NCBI GenBank assembly: GCA_003508835.1
Contig: PUFA01000288.1
Span: 1,302,001 to 1,366,000 of the forward strand
Source: Eonycteris spelaea
Taxonomy: Eukaryota; Chordata; Mammalia; Chiroptera; Pteropodidae
Direction of reading: 5' to 3'
Length of the DNA: 64,000 bases
Shown piece by piece: positions 55,012-64,000 of the stretch. Below the pieces are notes generated by a model. The model saw only the letters and a program-made list of their open reading frames with translations. It was not told the origin of the DNA and did not search any database. Numbering within the stretch: position 1 is the first letter of the stretch; every line of letters starts with the position of its first letter. The position numbers were made by a program, and so were the translations under genes.

Positions 55012-55504
55012 TGTAGAGCCCCAGTTGGTCTCTTCTAGGGAAAAGATAGCTTCTTAGAGGAGAGGTTAATCAGCTCTCTCTGCCACTTCTCATAGGAGAT
55101 AGTGGAGAGTTTTAATAGGGGGTTTGATTACAATGCTTCTCCCTACCCCCAACACGCACACAGGAGCAGAAAGGAAGGGGGAGGGAAGACCTAAACTGGG
55201 CCCAGGTTGCTAGCCTTGTTCTCTGTTTCCTCCCTCCATCTGTCAGTCAGCAAGTGACCATTTCAAAACCTGTCTTCTTGGCTGAAAAGATTTCTGCTGT
55301 TCGTCCTCAATTTGTGGTTTTGGGTCCTCCCCGAATCCACCTACTTTGAATTTCTGCCGCAACCAGATTTTTTCTGAGTCTTGTCACTGTAAGACAATTA
55401 AGATGAAATGTTAGTTCTCTCAGGAGTGGGGAACAGGACAGAGGCTTGGGGCACAGGATCACAGTCGGTGGGGGATGGAGAGCTCGAAGGACAGATAATT
55501 GTGG
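55008..55504. other. Unassigned, no gene seen
   Basis: No repeat or gene recognised. Confidence 0.35.
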
Positions 55505-55650
55505 AAGCACTGATTTAGATTATACATTTGTGATTCCAGACTAGAAAATGGATGCTTCGTGAGATGAAATGGTTTGCCAAAGATCTTGCTCATTGGTAGA
55601 AGAGCAAGAATAAAATTCAGATCATGTAATTCTGTCTCTTCCAGTTTTTG
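55505..55650 (-). repeat. MIR SINE (diverged)
   Basis: gatgaaatggtttgccaaag, gagcaagaataaaattcag and atcatgtaattctgtctc read as MIR in reverse. Confidence 0.5.
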
Positions 55651-56029
55651 ACAGAGCCTTTTCTAAGCAGGGAGCTCTGCTGATGGTATGGCTGCACAGC
55701 TCTGGTAGTTGCACAGAGCCCTGCCAAACATTGTTACCTCAAACCTCTTTTCAAACATCCTAAGCCTGGCACCAAGGGCCATAGGCATTCTGAGGTCTGC
55801 CTTGGCCTGACAGCATCCTGAGGATGTGACGATTTGAACATTAAGCCTGATTAAACATCCCAGGCTTTATAAAAGTCAAAGCTCCGAATAAAGCAAAATT
55901 CTTCTGCTCTTTGACCCTCCTGGAAAAGTGTCCAGTGCCTTGAATTCATTGAAAATTTCTGCACCAAGTAGATGGCTGGGCTCCTAGTGAGCAATTTTCT
56001 CAAGTCCTCCAACAAGCAAAGTCAAAAGA

Positions 56030-56165
56030 CAGTTGTGGACATTGGTTGGCTGTGAACTAGCTACAGGACCATAGTAAGTCACCAAAATTTACCTCATGAT
56101 AAATGAGAGAATTGGAGAAGATGACCTATAAAGTCCCTTCAAGCTCTAGAACTATCCTCTCTCTC
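56030..56165 (+). repeat. MIR3/THER1-like SINE
   Basis: ctacaggaccatagtaagtc, gataaatgagagaattgg and agatgacctataaagtccct, then tcaagctctagaactatcc. Confidence 0.55.
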
Positions 56166-56185
56166 TAAAACATTCATGAAAACAA

Positions 56186-56236
56186 AAGGTTCATGCACAC
56201 CAAGATCTCCAAATAAGGTTCACGCAAACCAAGATC
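56186..56236 (+). repeat. Short direct repeat (22 bp x 2)
   Basis: aaggttcatgcacaccaag at 56186 and aaggttcacgcaaaccaag at 56215, each followed by atc, with 7 bases between them. Confidence 0.7.
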
Positions 56237-57395
56237 AGATTAGGGTCGTTAAAGATGGTGGTGAGAGAACCTGTCCCTTTCTGGTTGGTAGAGTGGACTG
56301 GGTTAAGATTCCTCTGCCTGTGAGAAAGAGGACATTAGGCCAAAAAAAAAAAAATCACAATTGATTGAGATGCCAGTGGGAACTCTTCCTGTCACGATGT
56401 TTCACTTCAGCGCCTTCATTTCTATTATTATACCAAGTGATTTATTCCAAAAACATCAACTGAGCAGCAGAAGAGTAACTGGCTTCATAGTGAGAGATCT
56501 CTTCCTCTTCCTCTTCCCTTGCAAGCTCTCTCCTTGGCTCAGAATGCCTGTGTCATGCTTAGCTCAGGCCCACTCTCTGTGGGAAGAGTTGCAGGGGTTG
56601 GTTAGGCAGAGGGGAACTTGAAGTTTCATCTTAGCCTTCACAGTTCTGACCAAACAGTACTTTGTACAGGTTTCTATTTTAATTTATTTGTAATCTGGGT
56701 AAATGTCATTCTCTACTTTGTGTTGTAGTTTCCTCATCTCTGAAATGGAGAAGAAAGTTCTAGGTAGTTTCCATTTACAAACCCAGGGAGATGCTAAGAC
56801 TTGGGTCCTGGGCAGATGATTGGTTAGATCAAAACCATGCAACCTCTTCTCTTTTTGCTGGAGTTCCCATCTAAAGAAGATGAACTCTGCTATGAGTAGT
56901 GCCCCTTCTCCCACGAGGTCATCATGTGGAATCCCATTATTACCACTGCTCCTCAAATCATGGGACTAGCAAGAAAAGTGCTTTCATCGAAGGCCTGAGG
57001 ACTGCCTGCTAAATCTTTGAAAACTAAAAACTTAGTTTTTAAAACCCTCCCTCTAATCCATTTTGCTTGGCTTCCTCTGATTGAAACAAAAATTGGTTAA
57101 GGTCAAGTGGAGTCCTGAGTCATGTGGGGGATGGCATGGGCAGAACCTGTTACCATTGCATCCTGGGTAATCACCCCTTCTTTAGAATCCAGGAAGACAT
57201 TTCGTTTGTATGATTCCATCCGTTCATCACTTGGCATATGCTATTTTATATTTTAGTGACTGAAAAAATGCATAGCCCATCTTTATTTCAAAAGAAAAAT
57301 ACAGTGACACACAGTAGGTTTTCAATAAATGATTGCTTTAGTAATTGCTAATGGTTAGAACCCTAACTTCAGGATTTGTGAGTCTATGAAAGAAA
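56237..57395. other. Unassigned; possible MIR piece
   Basis: gtagtttcctcatctctgaa at 56727 may be a MIR core. No gene recognised. Confidence 0.35.
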
Positions 57396-57640
57396 TAGAA
57401 TTGAGAACTGTTAGAATACAAGGGGTCTTAAAGTCCCAGGCCACCTTCTTCACAGACTTGCATGGCATAAGTTATAATATTTTGTCTTTAAAATGCTTAA
57501 AGATGTATACAAGAACGGAAAATCTACATCTTTTACCATTTGATTTTCACTTTGCAATTTGCCCGTGGTCACACCATTAGTAGTGGTAGAGCTAGGATTA
57601 AAACACCACCTGATTCAAGGTTCCTTTTGTTTCTACTGCA
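57396..57640 (-). repeat. MIR-family SINE
   Basis: gcaatttgcccgtggtcac, accattagtagtggtagagc and taggattaaaacaccacc: MIR in reverse. Confidence 0.65.
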
Positions 57641-57684
57641 TCATGAGTCTTCTTGATGAACAAACAAAGGCAGCAATTTCCTTG

Positions 57685-57805
57685 GCAGTTTTGTGGCCTC
57701 TATTCCAAATCAGGAGACTGAGGCTGCAGAGGAGAAGGGAACTGCTCACACTGGCCCAGGAAGTAGAACCAGAGCCTGGCATGGATCTCCAGTCTCCTAA
57801 CTGCA
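57685..57805 (-). repeat. MIR SINE fragment
   Basis: caggagactgaggctgcaga, then ctggcccaggaagtagaac and ctggcatggatctccagtc. Confidence 0.5.
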
Positions 57806-59376
57806 AGTCATTTACTCCTGGCAGCCTATATACACTCTAGCTTCACCAAGTTAAAAGGTGCTGAGAAGAATATGCACAGATATGCAAGCATGATACAGAT
57901 ATTCCAACAACGAGAGATAGTCAGGCTCTTTGTGCTCTAAAGCAGGGACAGGGATATCCAATCTCCCATTGCTGCCACATCTTCTTCCACCAGGGGCGAC
58001 ATTATGGTCACTACCATGCCAGTGTTGGCAATATGGCCAAATGGATGACTTCTTGGGGAGGCTTGTGTGTACGTGTAGGGAGAGGAAAGTAGTGGCATTA
58101 AAGGGTGCTTTCTTTTCTCTTGCCAAAGGGAACTCCCTGCAAAGCAATAAAACGGCAATGAGCTTCGAAGAGGGCTTTCTAACCACCCAGAAGCCAGTAC
58201 TGATTTCGATGCTACGCCATTTAGCACAGTTCCTTTCCCACCAACTGTCTGCTATGACACTATGGAGCTAAATAGCAGAGCTGCTGAAATAACAGTTAAG
58301 GGAGAGGGAAATTAAGACACATCAGCCAGGGAAAAGAGATTTTTTTAAAGCAAGGATGAGAATAAGACAGCAACCAATAAAACAGAAGCATGATGTCTGT
58401 TCCAGGTGGTGAGAGGCAGAGAAGTTTTTGTGTGGCAAAAATGACACAAAAAAGACGACAGAGATGCACTCAACAGAGAGGGCAGTGGTAACAGTCTGCG
58501 GTTAACACGGAGTTTCTCATAAACATTCACGTATTTGATCACATTCCCGCCCTATGAGAAAAGGTGGACAGTAACTTTCATTTGACTTTAACAGGGAGCA
58601 TATGGAAGTTCTGATTCTTTAACTTTAACAGCAGAAAGCTAGACCAGAGAAGGGGAGACAAAGCCATAGGGAGGGCAAAGTTGCCTATTTGAAACCTATT
58701 GTTTCACCTGTGAGAGTGGTGAGTTCTCGTAAACAAGGGCATATACACATCCAGTACCCAGTCACAATGTTTTTTGATCTGGCTCTTCTAACTAGTAGCA
58801 GTATATTTGATCAAAGGACACAGCAATGGGTTTTCCAGAAGATGAAGGGCAATGCTAAACAGGTACGGCACATATGTTTTGCATGAGGAGCAGTTTTGTA
58901 AGACTATGCTATGCTTTCAGCCTGATCGACCACTACTATGCAGCAGGAACATCTGTCACTGGCAGAAAGAAGTGCGTCTGCCCTCCCTGTCACCTGCTTC
59001 ATGTCTAAAAGGGATACTACAGATCTGGGCATGAGTGTTATGTTAGGGTCAGTGTCTCCTGGCTCACCTTGTGATTTATTGAGGAGCATGAATAAATATG
59101 TGCATGTTTTCCTCTCACATAATCTTCTCTCTTCCTTGGACAGGCATCTCCTCTCACCCTTTTTAAGGACCTAAATGGAGGAATATCTTCAAAAGAAGGA
59201 TTTGGTTTTCCTGCCATATTTTCTTCTCTCCATTTCCTTCAGCCTCAACCCTTTCCACTAACCCCACCAAATGAAAAGATCTCCATTTAATTTGAAGACT
59301 ACCAGTCTCATAGCCACTGTCAGTGGGTTTTCTGTGAGCCTGCATTCTGTCTGCCTGGCCATGATTTAGTCTTTAT
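57806..59376. other. Unassigned, no gene seen
   Basis: Frames at 57851-58186 and 57930-58271 overlap on opposite strands with no recognised domain. Confidence 0.35.
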
Positions 59377-61870
59377 ATATTTTTTGGCTTTATTGAAATA
59401 TAACAAACAATTAGTTGCTTGTCTTTACATTGTACAATTCAATGATTTTTTTTCAATTATAGTTGGCATATAATATACCAGTTTCAATTGTACAGCATAG
59501 TGATCAGAGATTCGTATAACTCACAAAGCAATCACCCCACTAAATCCAGTACTCCTCTTCCCTCTTACATATTTGGTACATTATTAACCATCTTCCCTAG
59601 GCTATGCTCTACACTTCAATGTCTATTCTGCAACTATCCATTTGTACTTCTTAGTCCTTTTGCCTTTTTCCACCATCCCCCAACCCACCTCCCATCTAGT
59701 TGCCCTCAAAATATTCTCTGTATCTATGAGTTTATTTTCACTTTTGTTGTTGTTGTTGTTTTTGTTCTGTAGATTCCACATATATGTAAAATCAAGAGAC
59801 ATTTGTCCTTCTTTATCCAAATTATTTCATTCAGCACAAGATCCTCTAGGATTATCAAGGCAATATATTTTTCCATCCCCTTCCTTTAGTCTGTGTGTGT
59901 CTTTTAATCTGAAGGGAGTCTCTTGTAGGCAGCATATGTGGGAGTCTTGTTTTTTTAATCCATTCAGCTACTCTGTCTCTTGGTTGGAGCACTTAATTCT
60001 TTTCCAGTTGAGGTACTTGTTGATAGGAATGTAGTTATTACCATTCTTTATTCATATTTTTGATATTTTTTTCTTCTTAAGGAAATTCCTCCAACATCTC
60101 CTGGAATACTGACTAGGTGTTGATAAATTCCTTTAGCTGATTTTTGTCTGGGAAGCTTTTTTTTTTCCTGTCCTTTGATTCTAAATAATAGCTTTGCTGG
60201 ATAAAATATTCCTGGTTGTAGATCCTGGGTTTTCATCACGTTGAATATTTTGTGCCAAGCCCTTCTGTCCTGCATGGTTTCTTTTGAGAAATCAGCTTCC
60301 AGTCTTGTGAATGCTCCCTTGTAGGTAACTAATGGCTTTTCTCTTGCTGCTTTTAAGATTCTCTCTTTGTATTAACCTTTGGCATTCTGATTATGATGCA
60401 TCTCGGTGTGGGCCTCTTTGGGTTTCTCTTTCTTGGGACTCACTGAGCTTCCTGGGGTTGTTTGTCTATTTCTTTCACCAGGTAAGGGAAGTTTTCCATC
60501 ATTATTTCTTCAAATAGCTCTTTGATGTATTCTTTTCTTTCAGGTACCCCTATGACATGAATTTTTTTTCATTTAATTGTGTTCCATAGGCTCATTCAGT
60601 TTTTATAGTTTTGGCTTCTTTTTTTTTTATTGCCATTCTGATTGAATATCCTTGGCTTCCCCATCCTCTATATCAGCGGTTCGACTCTCTTCTGTATCCA
60701 CTCTATTTATTCCATCAAATACTCTTCATCTCGGATGATGTGTTCTTCATTTAAGACTGGTTCCCTTTTATAATTTCCATTTCCATTTATATGTTTTTTA
60801 TACCTTTGTTAAAGTTCTCACTGAATTCATCTACACATTCCATAAGTTCACTGAACATCTTTATAACCAGTATTTTGAACTCTGCATCTGTTAGATTGCT
60901 TGACTCCATTATTCCTGGATCTCTGTTCTGTTCTCTCATATGGTTTCTGCTTCTTTGTCTTCCCATTTTGGCTGCCTTTCTGTGTCTGTTTTTATGTACT
61001 AAGTAAAGACAGTGATTTTATGTTCTATGTCTCTCAGTCTTATTAGCTCGGCTTTGTGTAGTGGGTGTCCAGTGGCAGAATCTTGAGAGGGGTTCAGCTG
61101 TAGGCCAAGTTTAGCCTCAGCCTCTGGGGCCACCTATTAAGATTCAGCAAGCAATTCACAGATGTTTTGCCTCAAGAAATCACATCAGAAACCGAGGCCA
61201 GCTGCCTGCAGTGTGAGTCTTGGTACTGCTCAGAAAGGAACACGGGACTTGCCAAGGACACACCTGGATGTGGTTTGGGTGGGGCTGCGAGTTGGGGGAG
61301 GTGGAGTTTCAGGGAATCCTCTGGCGGCGCGACCTTTGTTATCCAGTTTGATGACATCTCCGCTATGGTAGCACTGTGTCTATATACTGAGAACATGGAG
61401 GGCTCAACAGAGGAACAAGGAATACCACCAGCACTTCTGTACAGAGCAGGTCTTGCCTCTGGCCCTCACTCTGAAAACTCAGTGTTCCCCTGTAAGTCCT
61501 TGGTGCACCCCATGCAGCCGGCCCTGGCGCTGGTGCACAGAGAGAGCGGATCCGTCACCATAAAAGTCTGCTTGTGGACACGGCCCCTTTAAGGGGTATC
61601 TATCTTCTGGCTACTGCTGCCGCAGCCTCTGTCCCACTCAGCCCCTCAGGACCCAGCAGTCTTGTGTCTTCGCCTCCTTCTATCTTTTACTGTTGCAGGT
61701 TGATTAATTATTTCTCTCCCTAGTTGTAGTGCTTCTGCTCATCTAGATCCCAGGAACTTTGCTTGCTGTTTGCTCCATGTTTCTGTCACAACTTTGATTT
61801 GGTTGCAAGAGAGATGAACAAACCTCTATTGTCTATGCCTTTCCCCCCATATTTCCATGATCCAATATTT
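59377..61870 (-). mobile_element. HAL1-like LINE-1 relic: 5' UTR + ORF1 + ORF2 start + 3' UTR
   Basis: Right to left: GC-richer 5' UTR (61870 to about 61020), ORF1 region (about 61000 to 60050) and the first part of ORF2 (about 60000 to 59856), then a jump straight to 3' UTR (59855 to 59377). The ORF1 C-terminal domain is visible in the minus frame 60275-60048, with DRRAWHKIFNV and LQPGIFYPAKLLFR. ORF1p is the L1 RNA-binding protein. About 4 kb of ORF2 is absent. Stops and indels are frequent. Confidence 0.75.
60048..60275 (-). pseudogene. L1 ORF1p C-terminal domain remnant
   Basis: 75 codons open. The sequence follows the ORF1p C-terminal fold (W-x-x-IFNV, YPAKL), then loses phase near a run of A codons. 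Part of the HAL1-like relic. Confidence 0.7.
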
Positions 61871-62004
61871 TTGTGGCATCAGAGGAGCCAAAGACTCTCA
61901 CAAATAATTGAGAAAATTGGCTTGACGGTAATTGGTGATGTAACCTTATAAACCCCGGATTCACTGTTGAGGATCAAATTCTTCTAAAGTTGGATGAGAC
62001 TTCC
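61871..62004. other. Unassigned
   Basis: No repeat or gene recognised. Confidence 0.3.
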
Positions 62005-62125
62005 AGAATTATACCATGTTAGAGGTTGAAGGGGTCTTAAAGATTTTTACCTAAATTCCTTCCTTAATAGAAGAGGACCCTAACATCCAGAGATGTTAAA
62101 AGACTTTTCATTTAAAAGTCACTCC
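62005..62125 (-). repeat. MIR3-like SINE fragment
   Basis: accatgttagaggttgaag, gggtcttaaagatttttacc and gaagaggaccctaacatcc resemble MIR3/THER1 in reverse. Confidence 0.45.
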
Positions 62126-63039
62126 TTCCTCAACATTCTTCTCACTACTCCAACTCACCTTTAGTTTACCCTAGCCTCACTTTTTGGTATAATTGCTTTT
62201 AAGCATTCTCTCTTCTTCCTAAATATCTTATAAAGAAAAGTGTTTTTAAGCTTGGTGTGTAGAAGATGATCAAAGTGCCTCTCAATCTCTTATAACATGA
62301 CATTTTATCCTAACACCAGTAAAAATCTTTCTATCTTTCATTGTTTTGCTGCCATATTTTAAAAACTTTTCCAGCAAATAGAGAGGAAAGGGATCCCGCC
62401 CTTATGTATTTTTCTGTAGATGTAAAATAAGCAAATTTGCACTCTCTGTGGCCTTGTCTCCCCTCCTCTAGTCTAGCCTTCTTTTGTTGAAGTTAACAAA
62501 TCAGACCTTCCAAACTCATAAGCCATAAGCTACCCCTTAAAGTCAAATGAAGGTTAGTTCATTGAAAAACTGACTCTTTGCCTAATGACAAAAAAAGTGA
62601 TATCTTTAAAAGCTTTCTCTTTTATTTTATGCCAGAGTTTAGGTTGATTTATTAGGCTAGATCTAGGCTGGTACTTCTGGCACCCAAGTACATCACAACA
62701 AAACTGGGACAGAGAGCAAAATAGGGACCCTAATATGTGGAGGATGTTTCAGGAGAGCTCCCTAATTTTGTACTATGTAGTTCTCAATATGTGTCCCAAA
62801 CATCTTGAAGAACGTTGGAGAAACTGCCAAGAAGCCAAGCTAAAAATAGCCATGGAACAGTCCAATCAAGAAAAAAATCAGAGATGGTGTGAGCTCACCA
62901 TGGAAGGTGTGAGACTCAGAGCATGGAGCCAGACTTCAGCATACATCTCAAGCTCTTGTTTCAGGGGACTGAATCAAGAGACAGTCTGATATATTTGGGA
63001 GGAATGAATGAAAGTGGTTTTAGACTCAAATTTAATTTT
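62126..63039. other. Unassigned, no gene supported
   Basis: Includes an 84-codon frame (62735-62989, starts MWRMFQESS) without recognised domain or poly(A) signal; treated as chance. Confidence 0.35.
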
Positions 63040-63622
63040 TGAATCAGGAGGAGGAGGAGTAAGAGAAGAGATAAAAAAAATATGAATAATAAAATGGCAA
63101 TAACTACATATCTTGCAACAATTACTTTAAGTGTAATTGAATTAACTGCTCCAATCAAAAGACAGGGTGGCTGATGGAGGAGAAAAGAAGACCCTCACAT
63201 ATACTGCCTATAAGAGACTCACTTCAGATCGAAAGACATATACAGTCTGAAAGTAAAAGGGATGGAAAAAGATAGTTCATGTAAATAGAAGAAAAAAAAA
63301 GCTTATGCCAGACAAAATAGACTTTAAAACAAAGGCTGTAACAAGAGACAAAGAAGGACCCAGTAATCCCACCTCTGGATATTTATCCAAAGAAACCCAA
63401 AATGCCATTTGAACAGACATGTGCATCCATATGTTTATTGTGTCCTTATTTATTTATTTATTTATTTATTTATTATTTATTTATTTATTACAATAGTCAA
63501 GATATGAGTATGACCTGTGTATCCAGTATCCATCAGTGGATGAATGGTAAAAGAAGTGGTACATATACACAATGGAATACTACTCAGTCATAAAAAAGAA
63601 TGAAATCTTACCATCTGCAATT
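63040..63622 (+). mobile_element. L1 relic with internal ORF2 deletion
   Basis: It starts with ORF2 N-terminal sequence (aattaactgctccaatcaaa from 63138; ctgcctataagagactcac from 63204). At about 63359 it jumps to the 3' part of ORF2 (cccagtaatcccacctctgg) and runs on through gatgaatggtaaaag and acacaatggaatactactc to 63622. About 4 kb of ORF2 is missing. Plus strand, opposite to the relic at 59377-61870. Confidence 0.8.
63446..63491 (+). repeat. (TTTA)n microsatellite inside L1
   Basis: About 45 bases of TTTA/ATTT at the position where L1 normally has gcattatttacaatag. Confidence 0.9.
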
Positions 63623-63634
63623 ATTCTTTTAAGA

Positions 63635-63735
63635 TTATTTTTAAAACATCTCTTAACACCTCTGTCTCTTAGTTTCCTCATTTGTAAACTGGAGACAATA
63701 GTATTGTCTTTATTAGTCCTATTGAAAGGAGTGGG
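63635..63735 (+). repeat. MIR SINE fragment
   Basis: cctctgtctcttagtttcct, then catttgtaaactggagac. Confidence 0.6.
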
Positions 63736-63939
63736 TGATCCATGGCAAACTTGCTCAATGTCTACATGAATGTTAACTTTAATATTGCTTCCACCCAGAA
63801 CTGTATCCAATTCCATGATCTTGTGTCACTCTCAGCATACTTAGACCTCCACATGTTTCTATGGATATCACCTCCTTCCTGGGATCTATGCCACATGACT
63901 ACTCTGAGGAGGATGGAACCAGGCACCTACATTATAGTG

Positions 63940-64000
63940 AGATAAGCACTTGAATTGAAGTCAGATACTCTTGAGTCCAAATCCTGTTTCTGCTTCTTTC
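63940..64000 (+). repeat. MIR SINE, cut by window end
   Basis: gaagtcagatactcttgag, then tccaaatcctgtttctgc match the MIR head; it continues beyond the window. Confidence 0.5.

Noticed and set aside
47325..57805. tRNA-like promoter words
   Set aside because: They fall inside MIR SINEs, which derive from tRNA; no cloverleaf or acceptor stem supported.
61167..61592. 141-aa plus-strand frame
   Set aside because: Lies in the 5' UTR of the minus-strand L1/HAL1-like relic; GC-richer leader explains the openness.

Overview
The window looks like mammalian genomic DNA, from intergenic or intronic sequence. It carries LINE-1, L2, MIR, MER20-like and hAT-type repeats, LTR retroviruses and microsatellites, and has no dense coding. 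The 3' UTR of the L1 copy at 214-1228 resembles sequence I associate with bats within Laurasiatheria. That placement is inference from memory. I recognise no intact host protein-coding gene, no rRNA and no CRISPR array. The only host-gene sequence I can name is a broken retrocopy of NDUFA3 (complex I subunit) at about 34.8-35.2 kb.

Layout. 0-6.5 kb: a 5'-truncated L1 on the minus strand, MIR and L2 relics, and unassigned sequence. 6.5-27 kb: a cluster of endogenous retroviruses. It holds three probable solo LTRs and two decayed class I (ERV1, gammaretrovirus-like) proviruses. Provirus 1 (+, 9568-17240) and provirus 2 (-, 18720-26990) lie tail to tail about 1.5 kb apart. A fourth solo LTR is nested in provirus 2, a hAT MITE is nested in provirus 1, and pieces of a single older L1/HAL1-like ORF1 fragment lie before, between and perhaps after the proviruses. 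27-34.7 kb: mostly unassigned sequence with microsatellites and old L2/MIR. 34.7-36.6 kb: the NDUFA3 retrocopy followed by an L2 interrupted by MER20 and MIR. 36.6-59 kb: mostly unassigned, with two abutting hAT MITEs near 40 kb and many MIR copies from 45.8 kb on. 59.4-63.6 kb: two L1 relics, each with most of ORF2 missing.

Most notable observations. (1) The two LTRs of provirus 2 are identical over 419 bp in U3, yet clearly diverged, with indels, in the adjoining promoter/R/U5 part, and the provirus between them is full of stops. Localised gene conversion or an assembly artefact would explain this. (2) Provirus 1 is bounded on both outer sides by copies of the same roughly 350-400 bp block ending in (GA)n, far longer than a retroviral target duplication. 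(3) One L1 relic appears to have been split by several ERV insertions. Nothing here functions as an operon or pathway; the coding remnants are fossils, and no new molecular system could be demonstrated.
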